Shown here one piece after another: positions 38,175 through 51,341 of a stretch of 60,000 bases of DNA (position 1 is its first letter; the number at the start of each line of letters is the position of its first letter). Source of the DNA: Apostichopus japonicus. Lineage: Eukaryota; Echinodermata; Holothuroidea; Aspidochirotida; Stichopodidae. Below the pieces are notes generated by a model. The model had not been told where the DNA came from, did no database searches, and worked only from the letters and a program-made list of their open reading frames with translations. A program made the position numbers and the translations under genes. The DNA is taken from assembly GCF_037975245.1 (NCBI RefSeq), contig NC_092566.1, forward strand, positions 10,943,501 to 11,003,500. The letters run 5' to 3'.

Positions 38175-39054
38175 ATAGAAGGTTTAGTTGACTGTTCCAT
38201 TTATGAGAAAGACCATAAATGTCAAAACAGTTCAGTGTTCGTTAACAAAATTGGGGCACTTTTAACTTTACGAGACGTGACACTATTTTTCACGATTTTC
38301 ACAAAGAAAAATACGAAAGGGGGAGAAGGTGGGGGGTCGCTTTTTGCAATCATCATATGTCGCAGAATTTCCTCAGTGCTCTCAATATTTACCTGGACCT
38401 CTAACTTGGCCCCGGGCCCAAGGTTGTCGCCTCTAACTCCCCCTTCCTGATTAGGCCTGCCCATGTTTATAGATACACATTTTATCGGCAGTTAGTTAAT
38501 TCCTTTCAATTATCGAAAACATAGCCAATATACTATACTGTGTTTTCGTGATGAAGAATGACTCTTATTTTGACTTCTGCAAATGGAGCAGAAGTACTCT
38601 TACAGAGAAAAAAGAAACCGTATCAGAAAACTGGATTTAATCAGCTTCGAGTGAGTGACGTATCTTCCATGACGAGATTGATTATCTGAACTCTACAATC
38701 GTTTATCTTTGGGCCCCCGACAGTATTCACTATATTCGCGGTGCGTGACGAGTTATATTGCCAGTTGTGATTACCCTAAATCAGTTACCACTGAGAGTTT
38801 ATACGATATGAACAAGATTGCAAACTTGTATAGCACTATACATTACGGTGGCCGAGAAGTTCAGAATTTTGCCAAAATGTAAGCATTTACTGTAATTGAA
38901 TGAGTTTGCTGCAGTGAATGAGTTAATATAGATAGGCTACTTGGTGAACAATTATTTCCTTTTTTTTTTTCTTAATATTTCCGTGAAGAAAATAGAGTAT
39001 TTAGGATGAAGTTATAGCATCATCATGGTCTCTGTATGTATCCGTTTTGGGACC

Positions 39055-39140
39055 AGCCTCCCTCCACCCCACCCGAATCCAGCCCACTCCACCAAACCCC
39101 ACCCACCCACAACCCACTCCGCTCCACCCAAACAACCTAC
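39055..39140 (+). repeat. C-rich low-complexity tract
   Basis: Runs of CCACCC, CCACTCC and CCAAAC give open frames on both strands that are not genes. Confidence 0.75.
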
Positions 39141-40048
39141 TCACCACCTTTGCGTCTACGCCAATTACTCCAAAGGAGAAAAGACTGAAAAGATTCTTAC
39201 TATTCCAGTATACCCGCAAATATCTCTAACCCTCTCCCAAAACTGTCAAAACAGGGTTGAACCCTATATGCAAATCAGATCGTACCAAAACGCATGAAAA
39301 GCCAAAGTTATTTTGTATAAACAGCTCTCTGTATAGAATATAAATACGTCACAATAACCACCATTCATTAAAGCAAGGAGTTGCTGATTATAAACAAGCG
39401 AATCTTAAGTAATCTGCAACAAAGATGAGCATAGAACATTATTTATGACACCCAATGTAACGACTATCGCAAAATTGGTTGCCTTAAAACAAAACAAAAA
39501 GAGTCCGTATAATCTCCATACATAGGTATACGTAAAAAAACATGCACATAATATTTCAAGATAATTTGTAATATTACTGATACGTTTTTTTTTTACTTAT
39601 AAAAAACCCACATCGCTCTCTCCAAATAGATTGAATCTCCGTCATTATACGGTTTTGTACTTACGCTTTCAATAGTTTTTTACGACATGATATTTTGTCC
39701 TTAATGAAGGCAATAAAATATGTCATATCTTCTCCGGATAAGCTATGCATCATATTTCATCTGTTGAAAGCATTCGTCTATACGGATGAGACATTACAAA
39801 CATGTTATCGTACACGGACATAACATGTACATGTATATAAGAACGTGAAGGATTACTGTACAGTTGGCATGATGAGATTGCAAACCACGATGAATTCCGT
39901 ACAATACAGAACAAAGTGTTACAGTCTATCTTCATGGCATTTTGACGGAAGTATTTACTAGTGTATTTCCATCTCTTCGAACGGATATATTATACAGACA
40001 GAGTCTAGAGGTGAAAGTGTTAGGTTTTTTATGTGTTTGCATTATTTG

Positions 40049-40440
40049 TTTCCATGTAATATATTTGTTTCCATATAAGTTATTATATGTATGTTTCCAT
40101 ATATGTTACTATGTATGTTTCCATATATTGCTATGTATGTTTCCATATATGTTACTATGTATGTTTCCATATATTTTACTATGTTTCCATATATGTTACT
40201 ATGTATATTTCCACATGTGTTACTATGTGTGTTTCCATATATGTTACTATGTATATTTCCATATGTGTTACTATGTATGTTTCCATATGTGTTACTATGT
40301 ATATTTCCAATATATGTTACTATGTATGTTTCCATATATGTCACTATGTATGTTTCCATATTCGTCACTACGTATGTTTCCATATGTATTACTATGTATA
40401 TTTCCATATATATTACTATGTATGTTTTCATAGCTGTAAC
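40049..40440 (+). repeat. 24-bp minisatellite, about 17 units
   Basis: The unit GTTTCCATATATGTTACTATGTAT (shown as two joined halves of 12) repeats with point changes and a few length variants (20-25 bp). Because 24 is a multiple of three and the unit lacks stops in several frames, four overlapping reading frames of 130-163 codons appear on both strands. Their low-complexity Tyr/Cys/Met/Ile text marks them as repeat artefacts. Confidence 0.92.
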
Positions 40441-41732
40441 CATGAGAGCATATTATACTTCGATCGAAATTGCAAGTAAGACGACAAACCTGTGGCTGAC
40501 CTAAGTTATAAAGCCATTGTCATTTTCAATCTGACAGTGTTGTTATTTCTTCAATCAAACATTCCAAAGCTTATACGAAACTGTAGTGTAAAAATAAGCC
40601 ACTATCATTTCGGTAATAGAAATTGACGTTTTAATTGTTTATAAGGGATTTGTTATTACTTCATTTGCAGTAGACTGTAATGCAGTTGATGCTAGGAAAG
40701 ACAAGGAAACTGTCCTGACTTCTTAGTTTATATGGCTAATTGTCTCAATCTAACCAATGACGTATGTTATGACCGACCTCCAATTTGTGAATAACTATCA
40801 GTATACATTTAATGTAGGTCTGTTATATAATATGTACTGAGCGGCCACAATATTGCACCTATGTCCTATATGCGTTATTCTTAGTAACTTATCAACGCGT
40901 TATATCGATTTTGAAATCGATTATACACTATCAGTGCATTTTAAATTGAAGGATGTAAGATGTTAATAGCGATAATGTTCACTTTATAATGATCCTGGTG
41001 GACAATTGTTTTTAGAAGTATGTTCACATGGGCGACTAAATTTATTCTCTGGCTGACCAAATGGTTTTTGGTTACAACACTAAAAGGCGTCGATAATCAT
41101 TTGCTTAAATCGGCATTATTTTAATTAGATAGTCTATACATCCTTTATGCAACCAATTTATCAATATTCATAGATCCAATAATACCACGAGAAACTTTTG
41201 AACGTATTATTTATTCATTCATATTACAAGAACAGTCCCTTACATATGAAGTAATATTTCTCAGTAAAAAGTAAGACTTGATTTTTCTTGTGATACTGCA
41301 AATTCAGTTACTCGTGATGACGTCACGAATCAATTTAAAACTAAGTCAGTTCGATAAGTTATATTGAAATCCCTCTTTTTTACAATCAAGTTGGATACCA
41401 TTACACGAGATTAAATTTCCACATCAATCTGTTAAAAAAGAAAAAAAAATCACCCTACTTTTACAATCTTCAATGTTATATGTAAACTCGTTGAAAACCA
41501 ACAAGGTCAAATATTTTCCTCTTTACGGTGACTGACTGTGATTTGCTACAAACCGTCAATATTTTATTACAAATTTATATATCTTGTTTAATAAATTTGC
41601 GTGCACTGAAGTGTTTATTTAAGCCGTGTCAGTATTCATGTCATGTCTGTGTGTCAAGGAATTTGTTCAAAATCAATATTTTTTGGCTCCCAAACAACCT
41701 GTCCAAATTTTCATATTGATTGAGAGGAAAAA

Positions 41733-41768
41733 AAGAAGAAGAAGAAGAAGAAGAAGAAGAATAAGAAG
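41733..41768 (+). repeat. (GAA)n trinucleotide repeat
   Basis: About twelve GAA/AGA units with a single T interruption. Confidence 0.9.
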
Positions 41769-43565
41769 ATGCAATGTTGTCGTTTATCTTTTACGAATAC
41801 AGACTAGGAGCGATTTTAAATCAATTTGAGTTTGCTACTAAAGAAAAAAAATGCAGTTTTATTTTTCAATTATAGTGTGTTTATTTAGAGGGAATCTGTG
41901 AGAAGACTTCAGATATATTGTTGTAAGGGCTTCTTGTATATTTCATCATTTGTTAATTTTGTCAGCATCCTTTTTGATCACTTGGTTTGGAACACAAATT
42001 GTTTTTTATTTTTTATTCTAGATCATTACAACCTTTTGTTTTGGGGGGGGGGGGGGTTGAGATAAGTTATATCTGTCTTATATTTTGTAGTATATAGACT
42101 AGCGGTGGTCATTCACCGAGGAAGGTCACCTGGGTTTAGCTGTTCAGTTTAAGTTTCCTTGTTGACTTTCTGATGTAGTCCTTCACTTGGTTTTAGTGTA
42201 AAACCGTAGGACACGAGAATCGTTATTAAAACACCATTTTACCAATTACACGATACTTTTAAATGGACTTTCCAGTGAAGGCTTCCTGCAGTCAGTGGTT
42301 ATCACCACCGTCAACTTAGAAACACAAAGATTGGAGGAGAATTATGCGCCAATTATACCAAGCAAACACATATTCCAAACCTATCAGCAAAACTGCTTGA
42401 GATTGTTCAATAGTTTTGAAACTTTGTGACCGATTTAGCATATTCATAGCACTTTTGTCCTTTTCAAAGATTCAACTGGATCCTGGCAAAATTTGTCACC
42501 CTTTAGTGTTAGTCTTATGACATGTATAGGATCAATCAAAATGAGAGTGTAAGCTCAAATGAACAGCAGGAACAAATAACAGCATTTTTCTTTTCCCTTT
42601 TCTGTATTCCTTGAAGTGAACCTTCAACAGTATACTTACTTGATGGATTAGTACGGAACAAAAACAACTTAAGTGTGATGCAGCGTATAAAACGTGTTGC
42701 TATAACGACAAGTTATTTGAAATTGCGCACCCGAAAAAAACAGTACACCTCTCGGCGTACTATAGTCTCAGTTAGCGTGCACATGACTTCAAAGGTGTGT
42801 GGGGGTGGGGGTTCGGGTGGGGAGAATTATAAGTACCCCTACTGATTTAGGTAGGTGCATGAAAAAGTTTATGAAAGGGCCAGAGGCGGATTAAGGATTG
42901 TATAAAGTGAGGATGTGACCCTGGGGTCGTTGGAGTCGACTCCCTTGTATGGGGGGGGGGGTGACTCTACCGAGAAATATATAAAAATTGGAAACTACAA
43001 ATGGTGCACTCTGAAGCAAATTGAGGCTTTAAAAGTAGGTCAAAGACGCAAGGCAAGGTTATGCTAATAAAAGCTCTTGAACTTTTGTGTGAGGTTTGAA
43101 AAAGGGATAAAATCAAATTATTTACCGACTGGACGTAAAAACAACAGATAAATGTTCTATTGTACTGTTTACTTATTATCTCTCTCTTTATTTTTGACCG
43201 AGGCGGTCAGTGGGCAAAGAGGCTTGAAACTGGCGTTAAACGCAGCGAACCATAATAAAGAAATGTTAGACACGGTATGTACAATATAAGACGAGGTGTC
43301 TTATACTTAAATATTAGGCCTATATGTCTACCGATTTGACTTGAAGTGTACGGTAGATTGCTTTAATTTCTTCATATCCCGGATGTAACGTGTATCTGTT
43401 TATTACGTCAGGGCATTTTTTAGAAAACACTTAAACGCAGAGGGATGATTGATTTTGGTCGATATCTAGATGAATGCTTGGAAAAGTAATTTATCTTCTG
43501 AAGTAAGCCGGGAATTAATTTCGCATTAACCTTTTTGGAGTATAGTGGAAAGGTTAAATCACACC

Positions 43566-43890
43566 CGAGTCTTTCTATATATGCTCTATTTCAATATACC
43601 ACTAGGCCTATATATCATCATGAAATGTTTAAGCTGACTGATGACTGTGGAACCTCGTTTCTTAATTAAAGACACTTTAATAATCAGGTCTATGTAGTTC
43701 ATATAAGGCCAAACTCTTTTATTGGATATTTAAAGGTGTTATAACACCTTTAAATATCCAATAAAAGAGATTATTAAAGTGTCTCTAATTAAGAAACGAG
43801 GTTCCACAGTCATCAGTCAGCTTAAACATTTCATGATGATATATAGGCCTAGTGGTATATTGAAATAGAGCATATATATAGAAAGACTCG
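43566..43890. repeat. Large zero-spacer inverted repeat (palindrome)
   Basis: The left arm 43,566-43,741 and right arm 43,742-43,890 are near-exact reverse complements meeting at GGTGTTA|TAACACC. The outer edge is CGAGTCTTTC on the left and GAAAGACTCG on the right. Only three kinds of difference were seen: a 29-nt extra block in the left arm near 43,686-43,714, one extra TA in the right arm, and isolated substitutions. No ORF. It could be a foldback element, a recent inverted duplication, or an assembly fold-back. Confidence 0.9.
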
Positions 43891-44580
43891 TGGTTCCTCT
43901 ATGATGGCGTTATATACGATTATGTTGTACACCTGATGTACGGTATGTGTATAATATTGCGCGCAACCTGGAAACCGATAAACCAGCACAGTATAACAGA
44001 AGATCGGGGTTTTGAGAACGTATGCCACTAAACTACCCACCTATACCCAGCTCCATGACCGCCCCATCCTCCATTCCCGCCCCATCTCCCACACTAAATG
44101 TTGTACTTGTCTATCAATTGCTAGTAATTTGAAATGCCATCAGTATTCCCCCCACCCCACCCCCCCCCCCAAAGAAAAATGCATTATGCTAGGAAGTCAA
44201 ATTAATGGTCACCAATGCTCAAACAACAACAACAAGCATTTTATAAACTGGTTCCCTGAGTTTTCAGCATTAAAACTATCCCAGGTACTTATAAATATTG
44301 TGGATAGTCAGACCCACCATGAATTAAATACCGTTGACAACATTACTAATAATAATTGTAGCACTCAAAAATGAAATGCCAGTTCCTGAAGACATAGAAG
44401 CTCAGATAAAGCGAGAAGCATTTTCGTATCAAAGCTACACCTTCCGAGATGCAAATTTATTTCACACATTTGATAACCAAGGAGGAGAGATGTAATCCTA
44501 ATTTCTCACCAGGGTTTCAGAAAGAGGCAACACATCGGAAATGTTCATTCCACTAAGTATTTGACTATAGCTAGTCAGGA

Positions 44581-45090
44581 ATGCAAAACACGCGATGTAA
44601 TACACCATCGATCTGTTATGTCATAACAACATCTCTAGAAAGCACCTCCTGCTATCATCAAACGTATCATATGCAAAATGGCGTCAGGATTGCTACGCGA
44701 AGTTGGTATAAACAACATTTACATCATAACAATTATAGTTATTTATATCATTTGAGATATTGGACACTAACAGCACATTGCAAGGTTTTTTTTTTTTTAA
44801 ATAACACACTGGGTTATAAAAATGTTCACTCAGATTGTTTTGACTTCTGTCAAATCTACGGAAAATTTGGCTGTACAGTGGTTAAGATTGCCTTCCAACT
44901 ATGCAGAGATCATGCTCTCATTTTATCACAAATTTCCATATTTTCAGATGGTTGCATTTATCTTCATTTTTTTGAACATAAGCAAGAATACAGAGTAAAC
45001 CTTTATGATTTCGGAGTCGATTTTAGAGCTAAATCCATCCTTCCTTCCATGACTGCATATTTCGAAGAAACACAATTAGCAAAGAAGTAA
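44581..45090 (+). other. Unexplained open frame of 169 codons
   Basis: ATG at 44,581 to TAA at 45,090. The product resembles nothing I recognise and has no domain, signal peptide or clear hydrophobic segment. It includes FFF from a T run, and there is no obvious promoter or splice context. It lies in the FSTL first intron on the opposite strand. It is longer than expected by chance in AT-rich DNA, but most likely non-coding. Confidence 0.15.
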
Positions 45091-45661
45091 TCAATGGCAA
45101 TACTAATTAAACCGAAAAGAAAAATATACAGATCTCTGCATGCAGGGCAAACGAATAAAATATAAATGGCAAGCCCTTGTCTAGTGATGCGAAAACTTCT
45201 TCTCATTATGTCCAAGTATAGTTTGAGGGAGAAAATTACACCTGCTCTTCGAAATTTGAGAATAAAAAATGCACTGCCACAAAATAACTGAAAAACAGGA
45301 ATCGGTGATTTTACATAAACAATTCATGCGGACCACGTTTAAATCTGTTCAAAATTATTCATGATGACGCGTGTGTGCTCAGATTTTTTGGGGCTCAGAA
45401 AAGAGCAAAGTAAATTTCAAATTAGGTGTATATATATACATTTCACTATTCCGAACAAGAAGAAGAAGCACACAGAAAAAATTACACCATTAGCTATGTC
45501 AATAAATATCAGTGTTTTCGCTTTCGGGAAGTCCGCTATAGTTTGTTAGGTTTGTATGTTGAATTTAAGGAATGGAATTCATGTTGTTTTTTTTTGCAAT
45601 CAGTTTCAACGATTTACTACTGCTATAGTGCAAGGTGTCATCAGATGAAACAGACTTAAGG

Positions 45662-45930
45662 CCAGTGGCATGGCAAGAAGCAACTGACCATGGTGCAGCA
45701 ATAGAAATTGGTCCTCAAAGGAGAGATAAAAGGAGGAGAGAATTCGGGTTTCGATGGAATTCCCATTTTTGGTGGGTATCGGCCCTATCGGGAGAGAACT
45801 TTCAGAACTGCAAAGAACAGTATTTAAGACATACGAAAATAACATTTTCTCATATCTAAATTTCTGATTTCAAAATTTTCTTTTTAGCCGATTGGTGGTT
45901 ACACTTGTTGGTCCTTAAAACAGGGGTCCA
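45662..45930. mobile_element. Dispersed repeat A, copy 2
   Basis: Begins CCAGTGGCATGGCAAGAA and follows the same order of blocks as 4888-5215 (GCAGCAATAGAAAT, CAAAGGAGAG, GGGAGAGAACTTT, AACAGTATTTAAGAC, then CCGATTGGTGGTTA and TTGGTCCTTAAAAC). The right terminus seen in copy 1 is not recognisable here, so this copy looks truncated. Confidence 0.6.
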
Positions 45931-46075
45931 TGCATGGGCTAATTCTGTTCTTTTTTTCTGATGCTCAAATTTATATATATATTGCCAGAATATATTGGTT
46001 TAGCGGAACCTTGTCAGACCACAAAGAAGACTACACAAGAATGATGCTTAGTTTCTGTCCTATAATTGAATCAGA

Positions 46076-46247
<172 letters not shown>

Positions 46248-47277
46248 TCAAGATAACAAGACCCATCATTACGAGAGGCTGCATGTAGCTCAAAACCAAA
46301 TTCATCAATCTTGCAGAAATTCTTGCTCACGTGACCATGTCGGTCGATTAAACATAAAGAGCCCCTCGCAGTATGGTTCCATTGAAATTCTTTCATTTCA
46401 ATTAAAGTTTCAACTTTTAAATGAGATCTCAGCTGATCGATAGCGAAGAAGTACATTACATGGAATACATTATTGATGACCCAAATTAACCATGATGTAA
46501 TATTCGAAAAACAAAAACCTTAACGTTAGAAGTATAATGTTTAGATTCATTTTAGACTGTAAGAATGGTTTTTTAGTCAGTTGTTGTTGAATGATCGGGG
46601 TATTTCTCTGCAATAACCCCACCCCCCCCCCACTCCACGACTCTCCCTCTTTCTCTTCCTAATCATTCCATCTCGATACTCTTCCTTTGATATTCTTCAT
46701 TTTTAATAAAAAAAGTGTCGAATTTGCAATAAATCGATGAGGAAAACCGGGGTAGAATTCGCCCTGATTGATGATTAAAGTGGACCGTGATGTAGCACCG
46801 TACGCGGTAAACCTATGATCAGTAACGTTTAGACTCATCCCAAATTGGACTTTGCAGTAAGTATTAAGGTATCAGTTGTTGTCCGCTGATGGTGGCGTTT
46901 ACATGTTCCCTCCCCCTGCCCCCTCCCTACCCACCCATTCTCTCTCTATTCCTCACCATTTCTGAAAGTATTTTAGGCTAGTATATAGGGATCGTCTAGT
47001 GACATGAACGCCAGCAATAAAGATTCAAAAGTTTGTAGCCTGACAATGTTTCATAAACAATGCTATAAGCAAAGCATACAATGTTTGTACCTATTGGGTA
47101 ACGTTCTTAGACGTGACCATACTTTGAACACAGAACACACTATGTCGACAATCCAATAATAAGATAATTTGAAACAATAAAAGAAACTTAATTATGTATG
47201 ATGTTGTGGAAAATTATTGAATTGTGAAGGAAAAAACATACAGTTATAAATAAAGCAAACTCATTCGAATGACTTAC

Positions 47278-47575
47278 CTGTGAAATGAACGCTCGTCGGT
47301 ATAATCGACTCTCTTCTTTTATCTTCAACTGGATTCTGTTTAATATTCCACCTTTGTGTTTGCTTTGTTTTTTGGTTTTGTTTCCTAACCTATTAACACT
47401 GTACTCTTTCAGATACGATTTCTTTTAAAGAAGAATATCTTTCTAAATTATTTCCTTCCTTATACAATCAAGAAAGCATTGTAAAGTTGTTAGAAAAGAG
47501 CATTGCAACACTCCTTTCTGGCCACACGGAATAGACCCAGACGACAGTGTATACGCGGGTGATTGGGCGGTGGCT
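47278..47575 (-). other. Proposed non-coding first exon of the FSTL gene
   Basis: The signal-peptide exon has an acceptor just before its ATG, so an upstream 5' UTR exon is required. On the minus strand, TTTCACAG|GTAAGTC at 47,278/47,277 is a near-ideal donor, with a TATA-like box about 325 bp further upstream. The 5' end is placed about 28 nt below that box. Transcript evidence would decide. Confidence 0.45.
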
Positions 47576-47599
47576 AGGATATTACTATCTATTCTGCAG

Positions 47600-47605
47600 T
47601 ATATA
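47600..47605 (-). promoter_or_regulatory. Possible TATA box of the FSTL gene
   Basis: Minus strand reads CGTCTTATATACTGC. It stands out for its position upstream of the proposed first exon, but TATA-like words are common in AT-rich DNA. Confidence 0.35.
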
Positions 47606-47639
47606 AGACGGATCGTTTGGCTGGCTGTCACAGCGTATG

Positions 47640-50600
47640 ATTCACATACACCATACGGACTGTGTAATTATGCACGTCTGGCAAACAAGGCGCTCAACAT
47701 CCAGCGTTTGCAGTGACGTAGCGAGTGGTGGTGTGTAGTCGTCTGCTAACGCGTCAAAAACATATCAATGTTAAATTATGAATAGGGCAGTTCATCAGTG
47801 TATACACAGAGATAAAATGTGTTTATGCTTAAAGTAGATAGTAACAGCAAAATTAATTTCAAGGAGAAGTTAAATCACTTAAAACGTCATATTATTGGAT
47901 ATTTAATGTTTCAAAATTGTGCTTGTAAACAGTAAAGACACACTAAACAGGAGTTGGTTCTCGATGATAATTTATCTATAAAATGCATGGCGAGTTGCTC
48001 ACGGATCAGGTTTACAAAAGGATATTGTAACCTGAATTCTGAATTCAGGGCTCACATGCAAGGCCAAGGGAGGTTCGGGAAGAATCTTCATGGCGTTACC
48101 ATGGAAACGAATTTCCCAAGGTAGGAAAACTTCACCAGCGAAAATTGTTGAAACAGATAAACAAAATGGCCAATTGCTATCATGTTTTTCAGCTATACTA
48201 TTTCCAGTTGAATTTACATGACTTTCAATTTGTGTAGCCCATAGCAACGTAGCTCTATATATGCTCTTGAAGGCAAAAGCAGTTTCCTGGGGGGGGGGGG
48301 GTATCGTATACTTGATGGCACCAAAGTCGCTTCCTAAATTGCTTACGTTCTTTGACGTAAAATGCAGAGCAAGATTTCTGACACTTTCTTTCATCACGAG
48401 ACCGTTTCATTTATATGAAAGGGAAGATACATAACTAAAGTCTGACTTGACAAGAGGGAATCGGGGGGGGGGGGGAGGATAATTCGGGGCTTTGGGAAAA
48501 TACTAGATAAAGGATAATGTATTCTTATTTTCATAGATACTTAAGGAAAAATGAATACTTCATAAAGGGGACCCGGTGACGTAATTGTACCCTGATCCCG
48601 ACCTAGCTCTCGACGCCCCTGGAAACAGAATTTGTTACTTAATCCAACGAAATCGCAAACTTGAAGTATAGATATAACTTATACTTACAACATATTCGTG
48701 GATACAAACAAATCTGCATTTGGTTTGATCAAGCTCGCCAATTAGGAGGCTTCTAAACGGTTGTAGCCACTTACATGACAACTTTTCGTTATCGACGTAC
48801 GGAGTGATCAGAGGAAAAGTAACGTATAGTTTCTTATCTTTGTGGAATTAGGGTCGGGAGGGGGTTTTCGTTTATTCGCATCCCAAGTTATCGCTCAGTT
48901 GACCTTCAAAATCATGACCTTCAAAATCCTTACTTCCATTTTTTTACGAATTGAGTAAAAACAATTGTTGTTCTCATTACCCTTAAATTCTTTGTGGCTT
49001 CACAAGCATGCACCTATTTGGAAACGTGAGATTACAGAACACAGAATGTAGCGTTGCGCAAATGTGATGGCGCTATAACACTTTTGTTGTCTCGGATAAC
49101 GTTTCCTATTTGAAAATCATGAATACGAGACAGATATTGCCAGTGTGTAGTTTTAGCCTAAGACATATGTAAGAGATAAAAAATAACACAAATACGCACA
49201 CACACACGCACACTCACACACATGTTAAAACGCACACATAAAGAAGTTCCTCAAATTTTTACCACGCTAAAATTTGCTAGAAGTATTTTCATACACAGCT
49301 CTTGTCATCGGCATTAATTAATTCCACTGCTATTGGGAATTTTTTAAAATAGACAATAATTAAATGCCTCAGGTGTGGATAACTACTGGAAATGTTCGTT
49401 GCAATTAAACCATGTCTGACCATTATCTGATTGTCTAGCATATTTTGAAGGCATTACTGAAGACCTCAAAGTTACAACAGTCAATTACCGAATGCAGAGA
49501 ACTATTAGGTTCTTGTGTTACCCCCTCTTCATTGTTGCCTTGTCCCACCTTATCAATTTCTATGCCCTGTCCATATATCGAGAAACCGGCGTTGAATGCA
49601 CGGTTCGCGTCACTTCAACCGGTGCGAGTCACTCCAAGATTAATGTATGTCGTCCAGTTACAGAGTTGCTGACAATTGACAATTCATAATCATGGACGTT
49701 AAATATGAATCTAAGAGACTGACTTCGGTCAGCTATTGCGGCTTCGATATGCCAATGAGGCTTCTTCGCGAGTTCCTGCTCGCAGGAGGAACTAAAATAC
49801 ATACATGTATACATATATAGACTAATCACAGTTTATTTTCTGATATAGACACGTATCCTAGGGTATTTCAACCCACGCAAAACTTAAGAAAAAAAAACAG
49901 TCATAAGCACGTCCTAATTATAGACCTAATTGTCACCGTTTCACGTAGGTCCCTATATGTTATTCTTGTATGTATGTGGGGGGGGGGGGGCATTACATGG
50001 CAATTGGCGTCAATGACCTCAGGGTCCGTACCCTCCTCCCTGGTTAAATACGAGATCAAGCCCAGCTGCTACATGCATCATGTTTGAGGCTTCATGGCTA
50101 CAGTATAGCGTCCTTATATCAGTATACGAAAGGAAGCAAGGGTGTTCTAATACGATAATTGTGTGGGGTTGAATGGGGGAGGGGGGGGGAGTAAACCATA
50201 ACACAACCACACCACGTCGAAGATTCGCTCCTGCGGTAGACATTATGCTAAACAGTTAAATGACCAAAAAAAAAACTTTTTTTAAAGAAAGATATAGGCT
50301 AGGAATTTGGCAATGACCCGATCATGAACTGATTATAATGTCCTATAAATAAGCTATATCATACTAAATTATAGGCCTATATATATATATATATATATGG
50401 TTTATGAAAGATATAAATCTTTCGCCAGGTATCAAAGTTTGCCAAACATATTTCCGGGACACGTTGATAAAACACAGATTAAATAGTATTTTGAACTTTG
50501 TTTAAGCAATAATTGCTTCTTCAAATCGCAGCAATGTTCCGTGGAGCAGGCACCAGTGTCGCAAAATCATGTAATGCTACGTTTCCATTACTATTGCATG

Positions 50601-51333
50601 CGTATTTACAATAGCATTAAATTTATGCCTCGGCAGATAATTAAGTTGCGTCAGGAAATTGTTAGAGATATGCAGGGACGGAGCTCAGATTGAGATGTGG
50701 GGTTGGGGGGGGGGGAGGGGAGGCTTTTCCTCTGTAAAGTCAAACGAAAGAGAGGTATAATTCAGGGCTTTTTAAGTGGGTACTGACGCTGAAAAACACT
50801 GGGGTGAATGGTTTTAGAGACTTTTCATTTCACATTTTTACAGTCAATTATAGCTCCGTCTTTTATTGGTGACTTTATTAAAATTCGTATGTCATTAGCG
50901 ACTTGAGGTTTGCCAAACATGTTGACTAAACACTTCCAACTTTCATGATGACAAGATCCTGGAGAAACTCCATGAGAATTTATAAAGGAAATTTCTGTCA
51001 TTGCCTAAAGTAAGATGGCGCGCCAAATGCTAGACAGGCTAGAAAGAAAGTTACACAAATCTTCTTAAAAACGATTGAAATGCATAAAACAGGAGATGTG
51101 TAATTACCTGTGTAATTGTGTGCAGTAGACGGCCCTCGAAATCTATCACTCGACGGACCCTTGTCCCTGGAACCACCATATCCCTCGATCCGAAACTGCG
51201 GGATTCCCTAACTCATTACCCAACCTTCGATCCCCTACCTGAACCTACTGTTCCGGGCATTCTCAACCCCTCCCGAATCATAGCATCTTACACTATCATA
51301 CCAGGGAGTTGTTATGGAACAACTCCCTGATCA
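47640..51333. other. Gap between the FSTL and SH2D4 promoters, left part
   Basis: No exon recognised. It contains G runs at 48,289-48,301, 48,463-48,475, 49,979-49,990, 50,185-50,190 and 50,707-50,717, a CA-type tract near 49,195-49,222, a TA tract at 50,381-50,398, and copy 2 of repeat B. A minus-strand frame at 47,999-48,394 (131 codons from ATG) has no recognisable domain and runs through a G homopolymer. Confidence 0.65.
48463..48622 (+). repeat. Dispersed repeat B, copy 2
   Basis: Starts in a G homopolymer. It contains AGATAAAGGATAATGTATTC and a GC-rich tail (GGGGACCCGGTGACGTAATT, then CCGACCTAGCTCTCGACG) parallel to 13,150-13,212. Same orientation as copy 1. Confidence 0.65.
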
Positions 51334-51341
51334 TACCCACA

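Noticed and set aside
39942-40504. Four overlapping frames of 130-163 codons as genes
   Set aside because: They are different frames of one 24-bp tandem repeat and exist on both strands.
42882-42975. hAT-like left end CAGAGGCGGATTAAGG
   Set aside because: No matching right end was found within 1 kb, so the element boundaries cannot be supported. It may be a truncated copy.
47999-48394. 131-codon minus-strand frame upstream of the FSTL promoter
   Set aside because: No domain is recognised, it contains a proline run made by a G homopolymer, and no splice partner or promoter was found.
50673-50863. Another hAT-like MITE (GGACGGAGCT / AGCTCCGTC ends)
   Set aside because: Only about nine end bases match and no target-site duplication was found.
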